DNA of 64,000 bases from Pirellulales bacterium. Its GTDB lineage: Bacteria > Planctomycetota > Planctomycetia > Pirellulales > Lacipirellulaceae. The stretch lies in assembly GCA_022841705.1 (NCBI GenBank), contig JALHQZ010000001.1, positions 1,054,001 to 1,118,000 on the forward strand, written 5' to 3'. The notes beneath the pieces were generated by a model, which ran no database searches, was not told the origin of the DNA, and saw only the letters and a list, made by a program, of their open reading frames with translations. Position 1 is the first letter of the stretch. Every line of letters begins with the position of its first letter. Below, piece by piece: positions 52,555 to 61,294 of the stretch. Made by a program: the position numbers and the translations under genes.

Positions 52555-53265
52555 ATGTCGTTTCGTCGCGACAACAATGCTCGCCCTCAAGTTCGCCAAT
52601 CCCAACGGCGGATCGCGGCGGCCAGTGCGCGCTCCGCACGGCGAATGGGGCCGCAATCGCGTCGCAGCGTTGGCAGCCGCGACTTGGCGATGCCGTTCTC
52701 CCCGCCCGAAGATTGGCATGAATCATCGGGCGAAGCGGGGCCGGGCAACTACCGCATCATTGTGCAAGAACCGGGCGAGGGTTATCGCCATGTGGTGACC
52801 CCCGCCGAAGTTCGCGCCCGCTTGTCCCAACTACCGGAGCATTTCCTCCGCGATTTGGAAGTGGTGCAGTTCAGCCAAGTGACCCGCAAAAAGCGGAGCT
52901 TCCCCTGTTATGGAATGCAGTGGGGCACTTCGCTGTACCTCTATCCGCTGGAAGAATCGCTGGTTGAAACGTTTTACGCCCCGCCTCGGCCGAGCGTGAT
53001 TAACGAAGCCCGGATGTTCGGCGGCGTCTGGGCTGAACCCGCGCCGGGCGAGTGGACGCTCACTTGGAGTCGCAAGGCGATCAAGGATTTCTACCTCAAC
53101 AACATTCTGATCCACGAGCTGGGCCATCTGCTGGATGACCGCAACAACGGCTACGCCGACCGCGAACGGTTCGCTGAGTGGTTCGCGATTGAGTTCGGCT
53201 ATCGCCCTACGGGCGGCGATGCAGCTCGGCGGCCGAAGCGGAAAGTTGTGCGGCGGCACGGTTAA
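52555..53265 (+). CDS. Zincin-type protein with HELGH motif, unknown family
   Basis: A protein of up to 236 residues. The first 45 are rich in Arg and Ser and may be disordered or not translated; an internal ATG at 52690 would give 191 residues. The motif ILIHELGHLLDDRN gives H187, E188 and H191, with ERFAEWFAIEFG downstream supplying a possible third ligand Glu. No signal peptide is visible, so it may be cytoplasmic. A basic tail (RRPKRKVVRRHG) closes it. I do not know the substrate. Confidence 0.7.
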   Translation: MSFRRDNNARPQVRQSQRRIAAASARSARRMGPQSRRSVGSRDLAMPFSPPEDWHESSGEAGPGNYRIIVQEPGEGYRHVVTPAEVRARLSQLPEHFLRDLEVVQFSQVTRKKRSFPCYGMQWGTSLYLYPLEESLVETFYAPPRPSVINEARMFGGVWAEPAPGEWTLTWSRKAIKDFYLNNILIHELGHLLDDRNNGYADRERFAEWFAIEFGYRPTGGDAARRPKRKVVRRHG

Positions 53266-53348
53266 GCTGGTTTCCTGACCGGCCCGCCGACTATAATCAG
53301 CCCCATAGCGGCCATTCGGCCGACATCAACCGTTCAGGGCTGACAACC

Positions 53349-55238
53349 ATGCGGGCTGTTTTACTTGCCGTTTTCTGCGGGCTGATAGGATCGACCAGTT
53401 ACGCTCAGACCGCCACACCGCGCGAAGAGCGGGCGGCGCTGGCCAAGGTTACGACATCGATTAAGGCTGCCGAGCGGCTTGCCAAAGCCAAACGGAATGA
53501 CGATGCCGCCGAGCGGTTCAAATCGGCGGCGGACCTTTTCGCCGAAATTTCCAAAGCTCAGCTCAGCGAGCAATCGAAACCGCTCTTCGAGCGGGTGAAG
53601 AAGCAGCTCACCGAGTCCCACAGCAAGCTCAAGGCGCAGGGGCTCAACCTTTCGCCGCTGGAAGAGGCAGAGTTCCAAGGCGCTCCTGAAGCCGAACCGA
53701 TGAGTTCCACGGAATCGCGCGGAGGTCCTCCCAGCACAACCGGCAAAACGAGCTTCACGCGCCAAGTCGCGCCGATCCTCATGCAGCACTGCGGCAATTG
53801 CCACGTGCGAGCGACGAAGGGCGATTTCAACGCTTCAAGCCACATGAGCCTCATGGCCGCCGCGGGAAGCAACGGCCAGATCGTTCAAGCTGGCGCCGGG
53901 TCCGAAAGTCCGCTCGTGATGCTAATCGTGAATGGCGAAATGCCGCCAAAGGGGAAAGTCCCGCCCGAAGATGTAAGGACGCTGGTCGAGTGGATCAACG
54001 AAGGCGCCATGTTCGACGGCGACGATCCTTCCGCCAACCTCACAGCATTCGCCCGCAATCGGCCGCGTGACCGTGCGCGCGAAATGGCGCCCGAGCCGAA
54101 AGTTGCCCGGCCCACGGGCAAAGAAACGGTCAGCTTCGCTCTCGATGTGGCCCCGATTCTCTCTGCCAACTGTGTCGTTTGTCACAACGCCCAGCAGCCG
54201 GATGCGGAGCTTAATCTTTCCACTTTCGCGGGGATTTTGAAGGGGGGAGAAAGTGGAGCCGTGATGGTTGCAGGTAAACCGGATCAGAGCCCAATTCATC
54301 GGCGGACGACGGGCGAAGACCAGCCAATCATGCCGCCCGAGGGCGATCCATTGCTCAAGGAAGTGACCGACAAGCTTGCCACTTGGATTTCCGAGGGGGC
54401 TACGTTCGACGGCCTCTCACCCGACGAACCACTCGAACGCTCCACCGCCGTAGTGCGGGCGAAAAAGGCTTCGCCGGAAGAGCTCTCGGCCATTCGCGCG
54501 GAACTCGCCCAGAAAAATTGGAAGCTTGCGCTGCCGGATGTCGTTCCAGAGTCGGCAGATACGCAGCATTTGCACCTTCTTGGATCCGCGCCCGCGGATA
54601 AACTCGGCGAAATCGGAGCGCTGGCAGAAGCGCAAGTTGCGGCCGTGCTGAAGTTACTCGGCGGCAAGGAGGGCGCGGAGTTCGCCAAGAGCCGGGTAAC
54701 GCTTTATGTCTTCGAGAATCGCATCGATTTCAGTGAATTTGCTCAGATGGTGACAGGACGACCGGCAACTGGCGGTCAACTCAGTTCGAGCGGCTACACC
54801 ATCGAGGATGACTACATAACGATCGTTCCGAGTCAGGACAACGAGCTGGAGCTTGCCGAGCAACTGGCGCTAACGTACCTCCGCGAACAAACCCAAGGGC
54901 GAATGCCGGAGTGGTTCGCGGCGGGCATCGCCCGCACCGCGGCTGCAAAGATTCACGCCAAGCACGAGCGCGTGGCGGCGTGGCGCACCAACGCCCCCAG
55001 CGTGCTGGCGGGTGTTCAGTCGTGTCCCGATCTGATGGGTGACAAACTACCGCCGGAATCGAGCGCCACGGCCCGCTTCGCGTTCACCGAAACGCTGCTC
55101 AAACACCGGGGCGGCGTGCAGAAGTATTTGGCGCTGGTGAAAGACGAGCAGACGCAGGCCGACGACGCGTTCGTGAAGGCGTACGGCGCGCCACCAGAGG
55201 AGCTTGTCACGCTGTGGCTCAAAAGCGTGAAGAAGTGA
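53349..55238 (+). CDS. Secreted protein with two planctomycete-type cytochrome c domains
   Basis: A 629-residue protein with a signal peptide (1-19). Residues 22-100 are helical. Two heme c sites follow: CGNCH (148-152) with possible axial M198 (GEMPPKGK), and CVVCH (275-279) with M328 (IMPPEGD). These match the PSCyt1/planctomycete cytochrome c type. The C-terminal 260 residues resemble no domain I can name, though the layout is of a degenerate metallopeptidase-like fold. It would act in periplasmic electron transfer. The 3' end overlaps the convergent gene by 20 nt. Confidence 0.88.
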   Translation: MRAVLLAVFCGLIGSTSYAQTATPREERAALAKVTTSIKAAERLAKAKRNDDAAERFKSAADLFAEISKAQLSEQSKPLFERVKKQLTESHSKLKAQGLNLSPLEEAEFQGAPEAEPMSSTESRGGPPSTTGKTSFTRQVAPILMQHCGNCHVRATKGDFNASSHMSLMAAAGSNGQIVQAGAGSESPLVMLIVNGEMPPKGKVPPEDVRTLVEWINEGAMFDGDDPSANLTAFARNRPRDRAREMAPEPKVARPTGKETVSFALDVAPILSANCVVCHNAQQPDAELNLSTFAGILKGGESGAVMVAGKPDQSPIHRRTTGEDQPIMPPEGDPLLKEVTDKLATWISEGATFDGLSPDEPLERSTAVVRAKKASPEELSAIRAELAQKNWKLALPDVVPESADTQHLHLLGSAPADKLGEIGALAEAQVAAVLKLLGGKEGAEFAKSRVTLYVFENRIDFSEFAQMVTGRPATGGQLSSSGYTIEDDYITIVPSQDNELELAEQLALTYLREQTQGRMPEWFAAGIARTAAAKIHAKHERVAAWRTNAPSVLAGVQSCPDLMGDKLPPESSATARFAFTETLLKHRGGVQKYLALVKDEQTQADDAFVKAYGAPPEELVTLWLKSVKK

Positions 55239-56088
55239 AGTAACGCCGCCCGGCAACCAGCATCGCGCCGATTCCAACCGCAAGAGCGACGCTCGCAGGT
55301 TCGGGCACCACCGTGAATCCCAAGTCACGCAGCGACTGAACGGTGGTGTTGCTGAGGAACGGCTCGCCGTAGTCGGGGTCAATTGCCCCGGTCATCAGTT
55401 CCAGCGAAAAGTCCCGCCCGAACTGGTCGACAATCCCCAGCCGCGGGTCGAGGCTGAACGGGTCGCTCGGGTTGCCTTCCTGGGGACTGGAACGCATGAG
55501 TTGATTCCAGTGGGCGTCCGGCGTGCCGGGGTTGCCGGCGAGTTCCACCGGCACAAAAGTAGCGCTCGGTTGAAATTCCGCTTTGAACGCGGCCACGCCA
55601 TGTTGGCCTGTGTACTGCCCCGTTCCACTCTGGTACACGCCGTTCGCTTGCCACAGCGTGCCAATGCCCAGCACGTGGCCGGTTTCATGGGCCATCAGTT
55701 CGTCAATTACATTGACGAAAGTTCCAAAATTGGTGGGATAGTTCGAAAAGGTTTCGAGCTGGCTCGCGTTAACGAAGATTCTACCCGAGGTCGCCAGGGT
55801 GTAGCCCCCCTGGAAGACCGTCGAATCGTAAATCGCCGAGGCGAGACCGCTGCTGTTACCAAACACCTGAATTGGGATGGTGGTGAGCGAAATCCCGGGC
55901 TGATAGCCGGTGATCTTGCTCTCCCACAATTGCTCAGCGGAGGCGAGCGCGGCATCAAGAATCTGACGCTGATTCGGTGTGAAGAAGCCAGGGTTGCTCA
56001 CCGAGAAGATCAGATTGAATGCGATCGCATTGCGAGCCATCATCAGCAAGGCGACGCCGAAGACCAAACGCGTAAGTTTCGAACTCAT
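55219..56088 (-). CDS. PEP-CTERM metalloprotease (NF038122-like)
   Basis: A 289-residue protein. It has a signal peptide (about 1-23), the zinc motif AHETGHVLGIG (H134, E135, H138) as in leishmanolysin-like enzymes, and a PEP-CTERM tail: VVPEPASVALAVGIGAMLV and then RRYF. The tail is cut by an exosortase, so the cell must encode one elsewhere. The enzyme would be sorted to the surface or matrix. ATG at 56088 begins the signal; longer starts add no conserved residues. It converges with and overlaps the cytochrome gene. Confidence 0.88.
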   Translation of the reverse strand: MSSKLTRLVFGVALLMMARNAIAFNLIFSVSNPGFFTPNQRQILDAALASAEQLWESKITGYQPGISLTTIPIQVFGNSSGLASAIYDSTVFQGGYTLATSGRIFVNASQLETFSNYPTNFGTFVNVIDELMAHETGHVLGIGTLWQANGVYQSGTGQYTGQHGVAAFKAEFQPSATFVPVELAGNPGTPDAHWNQLMRSSPQEGNPSDPFSLDPRLGIVDQFGRDFSLELMTGAIDPDYGEPFLSNTTVQSLRDLGFTVVPEPASVALAVGIGAMLVAGRRYFTSSRF

Positions 56089-56411
56089 GAGACTTCCTAT
56101 TAGGAGGGCGAGAAAATTGAGCTTCGGGGACTCCTGTATTATGCTAAGCCGGCGTCGATTTGGCGAGAATTTGGCGACCCGTACGATTCGCATAATCGGA
56201 CCTACTGGAAGTCACTTAGTCGCAAGCGGCCTTTCATGTTCTGGGCTTTGGCGGTATTTTGAGGGGCTTGGCAGTTGACGCTGGGCATTAGCCTGCGTAC
56301 GCCTACGATCCTAGTAGGCTAGCACGCAGCCGCGGCTTCGCAGTATCATGCCGAGCACGTCCTGAAACGGAAGTCGGGCGACCCGCCCCCAACCCTCCCG
56401 CCCCTCACAAA
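56089..56411. other. Divergent region upstream of nuoA
   Basis: A 323-nt gap that must carry the nuo operon promoter and that of the PEP-CTERM gene. An inverted repeat (CTGCGTacGCCTAC at 56293-56306 with GTAGGC...GCACGCAG at 56314-56329) lies about 85 nt before nuoA. No confident -35/-10 pair and no small gene were found. Confidence 0.5.
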
Positions 56412-56813
56412 ATGACCATCCCGGCGATTCCTCCGCTTGTCATTTACGCCGCCCTACTGGTTGGCTTTGTGATTGTGAACTTGGTGCTGGCCCACGCAAT
56501 TGGCCCCCGCAAGAAGACGCCGGTTAAACAAATGCCCTACGAATCGGGTATGGATCCGGTGGGCGATGCTCGGCAACCCTTCAACGTGCGGTTTTACCTG
56601 GTGGCGATTTTGTTTTTGGTGTTCGACGTGGAACTGCTGTTCCTGTATCCCTGGGCGGTAAGCGCCTACGCCCCGCTGGGGAGTAAAGACACTCCTGCGA
56701 TCCTGCCGCCGGACCTCAGCATGCCGGTCTTCGTGGTGATGAACATTTTCATGGCGACTTTGGTGATTGCCTACATTTACGCCTGGCGAAAAGGGGTGTT
56801 TCAATGGCGCTAG
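56412..56813 (+). CDS. nuoA: NADH-quinone oxidoreductase subunit A
   Basis: A 133-residue membrane subunit of complex I with three hydrophobic helices. It has the family block [34 protein letters not shown] (central region). It helps form the quinone-site membrane interface with NuoH. First gene of the nuo operon; it overlaps nuoB by 10 nt. Confidence 0.96.
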   Translation: MTIPAIPPLVIYAALLVGFVIVNLVLAHAIGPRKKTPVKQMPYESGMDPVGDARQPFNVRFYLVAILFLVFDVELLFLYPWAVSAYAPLGSKDTPAILPPDLSMPVFVVMNIFMATLVIAYIYAWRKGVFQWR

Positions 56814-57400
56814 CCGGTCTGCCCGAGAACGTGTTCATCACCACGGTTGACGCCGCCGCCAACTGGGCGCGCTCGCACAGCCTGTGGCCGATGCCCTTCG
56901 CCACCGCTTGCTGCGGCATCGAGCTAATGGCCACCGCGTCCGCCCGGCACGACATCGCCCGCTTCGGCGCCGAGGTGATGCGATTCAGCCCGCGGCAGTG
57001 CGATTTGCTCATCGTGGCCGGCCGGGTGGTGATGAAGATGTTGCCGGTCCTCCAGCGCATTTGGCTGCAAATGCCGGAGCCGAAGTGGTGCATCTCGATG
57101 GGCGCCTGTGCGTGCAGCGGCGGGGTTTTTGACACCTATGCCGTGGTGCAGGGCGTGGACCGTTTCATCCCGGTGGATATGTATGTCCCCGGATGCCCCC
57201 CGCGGCCGGAGCAACTGCTCGCGGCCCTGATGGAAATCCAAAAGAAGATTCAGCGGACCGGCACGCTGACCGGCCGCGAGTTCGCCCAGCGAACCACGCC
57301 TACAGGCCCCGCGCCATTCGATATCGACGAGCTCCGCCGCCGCCGCGAAGTGGCCCCCGTTCCGGGACTCGAGATTTATCAACCACCCGTGTTTAAGTGA
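56804..57400 (+). CDS. nuoB: NADH-quinone oxidoreductase subunit B
   Basis: A 198-residue peripheral subunit that holds the terminal [4Fe-4S] cluster N2. Ligands lie in [12 protein letters not shown] (paired cysteines), GACACSGG and VPGCPPRPE. The C-terminal tail of about 35 residues extends beyond the core. Overlap with nuoA suggests translational coupling. Confidence 0.97.
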   Translation: MALAGLPENVFITTVDAAANWARSHSLWPMPFATACCGIELMATASARHDIARFGAEVMRFSPRQCDLLIVAGRVVMKMLPVLQRIWLQMPEPKWCISMGACACSGGVFDTYAVVQGVDRFIPVDMYVPGCPPRPEQLLAALMEIQKKIQRTGTLTGREFAQRTTPTGPAPFDIDELRRRREVAPVPGLEIYQPPVFK

Positions 57401-57410
57401 GGGGTGAAAC

Positions 57411-57459
57411 GTGAGTCGTGAATCGACTCACGCATCCCGATTCATTAGACACGACTCAC
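57411..57459. repeat. Short inverted repeat between nuoB and nuoC
   Basis: GTGAGTCGTG (57411-57420) pairs with CACGACTCAC (57450-57459), with a second GTGAGTC/GACTCAC pairing possible inside. It fills the 73-nt gap within the operon. Confidence 0.55.
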
Positions 57460-57473
57460 GACTCACTTCCCGC

Positions 57474-57974
57474 ATGTCAACCGACGAAACCATCGCCAAG
57501 CTGCACCAACGGTTTGGCACCGACTTGGTCGACTCGACCTTCCGCGATAACCGCCGGGTGATCGCGCCGGCGGACCGCGTGCACGATGTGCTCAAGCTGC
57601 TGCGGAACGAGCGGCAGTTCGATTTTCTGGTGGACATTACCGCGATCGATTACCTCGAATACCCCGATGCGATCGATCGCTTCGGCGTGGTCTACTTGGT
57701 GTCGAGCACCAAACATGCCGAGCGGCTGATCGTTAAAACATTCGTCAATCTGCCCGAGCCGGAACTGCCCACCGCTACCGACTTGTGGAAGGGCGCGAAC
57801 TGGATGGAGCGCGAAGTGTACGACATGTACGGCATCCGCTTCGTCGGCCACCCCGACCTGCGCCGCATTTTGATGCCGGATGAGTTTGTGTCGTATCCGC
57901 TGCGAAAAGATTATCCGCTAAAGGGAATGGGTGAACGCCACAACTTCCCGGTGATTACGCGGGCAGAGAGCTAG
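57474..57974 (+). CDS. nuoC: NADH-quinone oxidoreductase subunit C
   Basis: A 166-residue peripheral-arm subunit. The 30-kDa-family signature is WMEREVYDMYGIRFVGHPDLRRILMPDEF, followed by PLRKDYPLKG. NuoC and NuoD are separate genes here, unlike the fused NuoCD of E. coli. ATG 57474 is chosen because the 21 codons upstream derive from the repeat. Confidence 0.96.
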   Translation: MSTDETIAKLHQRFGTDLVDSTFRDNRRVIAPADRVHDVLKLLRNERQFDFLVDITAIDYLEYPDAIDRFGVVYLVSSTKHAERLIVKTFVNLPEPELPTATDLWKGANWMEREVYDMYGIRFVGHPDLRRILMPDEFVSYPLRKDYPLKGMGERHNFPVITRAES

Positions 57975-58077
57975 GAAACGATGAACGCGGAGCGATGAAC
58001 GAAAAAATCGAGTTTCATCGCTCGCCAGCTAAGAAGGTTTGATAACAGTCAAGAGATTGAAGTTTCAATAGCTCCCA

Positions 58078-59298
58078 ATGCCACTTGCACTTTCCGACGT
58101 ACCGACAGACAAGGCCGAGGACCAGGAGTACCTGTGGACTCTCAACTTCGGCCCCCAGCATCCGGCCACGCACACCACTCTGCGGCTGATCCTGACGCTG
58201 GATGGTGAGAAAGTCGTTGACGCCGTGCCGCACATCGGCTACTTGCATAGCGGGTTCGAGAAGCTGGGCGAACACCTCGACTTCAACCAGTACGTCACTA
58301 TCGTCGACCGGATGAACTATCTCTCGCCACTGGCGAACGAGATTGCGTGGCACCATACGATTGAAAAGCTGCTCGGCCTCGAACTCACCCCACGCTGCAA
58401 GTATCTGCGGACGATTTTGGCCGAGCTGATGCGGATGCACGACCATCTGCTGAACGTCGGCACGAGCGCGCTTGACCTGGGCGCCTTCACGGCGTTCCTC
58501 TACTTCTTCCAGCAGCGCGAGTACATCTACGACATCGTCGAATACGCGTCCGGCCAGCGGTTCCACACCAGCTACACCCGCGTCGGCGGCGTATTGTTCG
58601 ATGTGAATCTCGACTGGGTGAACATGGTTCGCAAGTTCATCCGAGAGTTCAAGCCGGTCCATGCTGAAGTGAACGGCCTGCTCACCCGCAACCGCATCTT
58701 CATGGACCGCACCCGCGGCATTGGCGTCCTCAGCGAAGAAGACGCGATCAACATGAGCGCCACCGGCCCCGTGGCCCGCGCCAGTGGGGTGGTTAAGGAT
58801 TTGCGGAAGGATGAGCCATATCTCTCCTACGCCGATTTCGATTTCAAGGTAATCTGCTCGAAGGGTGGCGACTGCTACGCCCGGTATCTCGTGCGGATGC
58901 AAGAAATGCTCGAGAGCGTGAAGATCATTGAGCAAGCGATCGAAAACATTCCCGCCGGGCCAGTGAATCTTGATGTCACTAGCGACGCCGTGTTGCCGGC
59001 CAAGCCGAGCGTGTACCGCAGCATCGAAGGGCTCATCCAGCACTTCGAAGTGCTGATGCCGAACCGCGGTTACGATGTGCCACTAGAAGAAGTTTACGCC
59101 GCCATCGAAGGCCCCAACGGCGAGCTTGGCTTTTACGTCGTCGGCAACGGCACTCCCCGCTCGTACCGCTGCCGCACCCGGCCGCCATCATTCATCCATT
59201 TCTCGCTCTTCCCCCACATCATCCGCGGCCACCAACTGAGCGACGTGGTCGCGGTGCTCGGCAGTATCAACATTATTGCCGCGGAGCTTGATCGCTAG
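58078..59298 (+). CDS. nuoD: NADH-quinone oxidoreductase subunit D
   Basis: A 406-residue 49-kDa subunit that forms the quinone pocket with NuoB. Blocks seen are NFGPQHPATHTTLRL, HIGYLHSGFEKLGE, NEIAWHHTIEKLLGLE, MDRTRGIGVLS and GELGFYVVGNG. Length is standard. The gap to nuoC is 103 nt; the gap to nuoE is 130 nt. Confidence 0.97.
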   Translation: MPLALSDVPTDKAEDQEYLWTLNFGPQHPATHTTLRLILTLDGEKVVDAVPHIGYLHSGFEKLGEHLDFNQYVTIVDRMNYLSPLANEIAWHHTIEKLLGLELTPRCKYLRTILAELMRMHDHLLNVGTSALDLGAFTAFLYFFQQREYIYDIVEYASGQRFHTSYTRVGGVLFDVNLDWVNMVRKFIREFKPVHAEVNGLLTRNRIFMDRTRGIGVLSEEDAINMSATGPVARASGVVKDLRKDEPYLSYADFDFKVICSKGGDCYARYLVRMQEMLESVKIIEQAIENIPAGPVNLDVTSDAVLPAKPSVYRSIEGLIQHFEVLMPNRGYDVPLEEVYAAIEGPNGELGFYVVGNGTPRSYRCRTRPPSFIHFSLFPHIIRGHQLSDVVAVLGSINIIAAELDR

Positions 59299-59428
59299 CT
59301 AAAGCGGTGAATGGGAATGAGCGAGTAGAGGAAAAGAGACCAGGAACATTCAATCAACGAAATCGACCCACTCAGCAACTACCGCTTGAAAGCAACACCA
59401 TTCGCGTCATTCGCGTTCGAAATCTAAA

Positions 59429-59899
59429 ATGCCCGCTCTTTCGCCAGAACTGAAGAAGAAGATTGAAGAGGTGCTGCCGAAGTACCCCAACAAGCAGGCG
59501 GCCACGTTGCCGGCGCTGCACTTGGTGCATGATGCGCATCGTAGTGTGTCGCCAGAAGCGATTCGAGAGATCGCACAGATTCTGGAACTACGTCCCGCGG
59601 AAGTGTACGACACGATGACCTTTTACGGGTTCTTCCGCGAGCCGGACAACCCGATGGGCAAGGACCGTGTGTGGGTCTGCCGCAGTATTTCATGCGCCCT
59701 CCGTGGAGGTGAAGAACTGCTGGCCGGGCTGTGCGATAAGTGGTCCATGCACCCCGGTGAAACGTCTCCCGATGGCCGAGTCTCGCTCGAGTACGCCGAG
59801 TGCCTCGGCGTGTGCGAAGGGGCGCCCTGCGTGCTAGTGAACGATGAATGTTACCCCAACCAAACCGTTGATTCGGTCGCGAAGTTGGTGTCGAAGTAG
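59429..59899 (+). CDS. nuoE: NADH-quinone oxidoreductase subunit E
   Basis: A 156-residue thioredoxin-fold subunit carrying the [2Fe-2S] cluster N1a. Ligands are C-x4-C in VCRSISCALRGG and C-x3-C in AECLGVCEGAP. It partners NuoF in the NADH-oxidising tip. Confidence 0.96.
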   Translation: MPALSPELKKKIEEVLPKYPNKQAATLPALHLVHDAHRSVSPEAIREIAQILELRPAEVYDTMTFYGFFREPDNPMGKDRVWVCRSISCALRGGEELLAGLCDKWSMHPGETSPDGRVSLEYAECLGVCEGAPCVLVNDECYPNQTVDSVAKLVSK

Positions 59900-59929
59900 A
59901 AATTAAGCAACTCACGTTTCGAGTTATTG

Positions 59930-61264
59930 ATGGCGAAGTTTGAACCCGTCCTGTTTGCCCGCATTCAGAAGAACGATAGCCAGGCGCTTGCCGGCTACCG
60001 GGCCGACGGCGGCTACGCGGCGCTCAAAAAAGCGCTCGGTATGGCGCCCGCCGATGTCACCACCATGGTGAAAGACTCCGCCCTGCGCGGCCGCGGCGGG
60101 GCAGGTTTTCCGTGCGGGCTGAAGTGGACGTTCCTGCCCAAGGATCACCCGGGGCCGATCTATCTGGCGGTGAACGCCGACGAAAGCGAGCCCGGCACGT
60201 TCAACAACCGCATCTTGATGGAGGAAGACCCCCATCAACTGCTGGAAGGGATCGCCATTGCGTGCCATGCGATCAAGTCGAACACCGCCTATATCTACTT
60301 GCGGTACGAATACGGCCGCAGTTACCGCGTGCTCGATGCGGCAATCAAGGAATGCTATGCTGCCGGCCTGTTGGGCAAGAACATTCTTGGCACGGGATTC
60401 AATCTCGACGTGCACCTGCACCGGGGCGCCGCTGCGTACATCTGCGGCGAAGAGACGGGGCTGATCGAAAGTCTCGAAGGTAAGCGCGCTTGGCCACGCA
60501 TCAAGCCGCCGTTTCCGGCTGTGGAAGGTTTGTTCCGCAAGCCAACGATCGTCAACAACGTTGAAACGCTCTGTTGCGTGACTCATATCGTCTACCGCGG
60601 GGTCGAGTGGTTCAAGTCGATGGGCGTGCCGCCAGACCCGAACAACCCGCGCGACCCCGGCAGCTACGGGCCGAAGCTCTACTGTGTCAGCGGGCATGTC
60701 AATAAGCCGACATGTGTCGAACTGCCGATGGGCGTCACGGCCCGCGAACTGATCGACGAACACGCCGGCGGCGTGTGGAAAGGTCGCAAGGCGAAAGCAG
60801 TCGTCCCCGGCGGCATCAGCATGGGCTTTTTGTCAGCAGCCGAGCTGGATACGCCACTCGACTTCGCCGGCCCCGGCAAGGCGGGCTGCTTGGGCCTTGG
60901 CACCGCGGCGGTGGTGGTGGTCGACGATCACACCAGCATGGTGGAAGTCCTCTACAACTGCTGCCGGTTTATGTCGCACGAATCGTGTGGCCAATGCACG
61001 CCGTGCCGCGAGGGAACAAGCTGGATGACCCGCATCTTGGAGCGTATTCGCACCGGCAACGGTAAAGTGGAAGACCTCGATTTGCTGATGGAAGTTGCCG
61101 GCTCGATGGGCATCATCCCCGGCACGACCATCTGCGGTTTGTCTGACGGCGCCGCCTGGCCGGTGAAGAACGCCATCCAAAAATTCCGCGGCGAGTTCGA
61201 AGAGTTCATCCGCACTGGCCAAAAACTCCGCGGCCCCGCCGAAGCTTTGATGGCCGCTCACTAA
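59930..61264 (+). CDS. nuoF: NADH-quinone oxidoreductase subunit F
   Basis: A 444-residue subunit with the FMN and NADH sites: GRGGAGFPCGLKWTF, NADESEPGTFNNR and GAAAYICGEETGLIESLEG. The [4Fe-4S] N3 ligands are in ESCGQCTPCREG with a fourth cysteine in TTICGLSDGAAWP. ATG 59930 is chosen; TTG 59927 is one codon earlier. Confidence 0.97.
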   Translation: MAKFEPVLFARIQKNDSQALAGYRADGGYAALKKALGMAPADVTTMVKDSALRGRGGAGFPCGLKWTFLPKDHPGPIYLAVNADESEPGTFNNRILMEEDPHQLLEGIAIACHAIKSNTAYIYLRYEYGRSYRVLDAAIKECYAAGLLGKNILGTGFNLDVHLHRGAAAYICGEETGLIESLEGKRAWPRIKPPFPAVEGLFRKPTIVNNVETLCCVTHIVYRGVEWFKSMGVPPDPNNPRDPGSYGPKLYCVSGHVNKPTCVELPMGVTARELIDEHAGGVWKGRKAKAVVPGGISMGFLSAAELDTPLDFAGPGKAGCLGLGTAAVVVVDDHTSMVEVLYNCCRFMSHESCGQCTPCREGTSWMTRILERIRTGNGKVEDLDLLMEVAGSMGIIPGTTICGLSDGAAWPVKNAIQKFRGEFEEFIRTGQKLRGPAEALMAAH

Positions 61265-61294
61265 AAATTAACCGCAGAGCTGTTACGCTGACCA

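Noticed and set aside
52200..52577. 125-codon minus-strand open frame in the LarA upstream gap
   Set aside because: No motif, no ribosome site and poor codon pattern; the palindromes explain the region better.
58015..59043. 342-codon minus-strand open frame
   Set aside because: It is the antisense shadow of nuoD, which is certain from its motifs.
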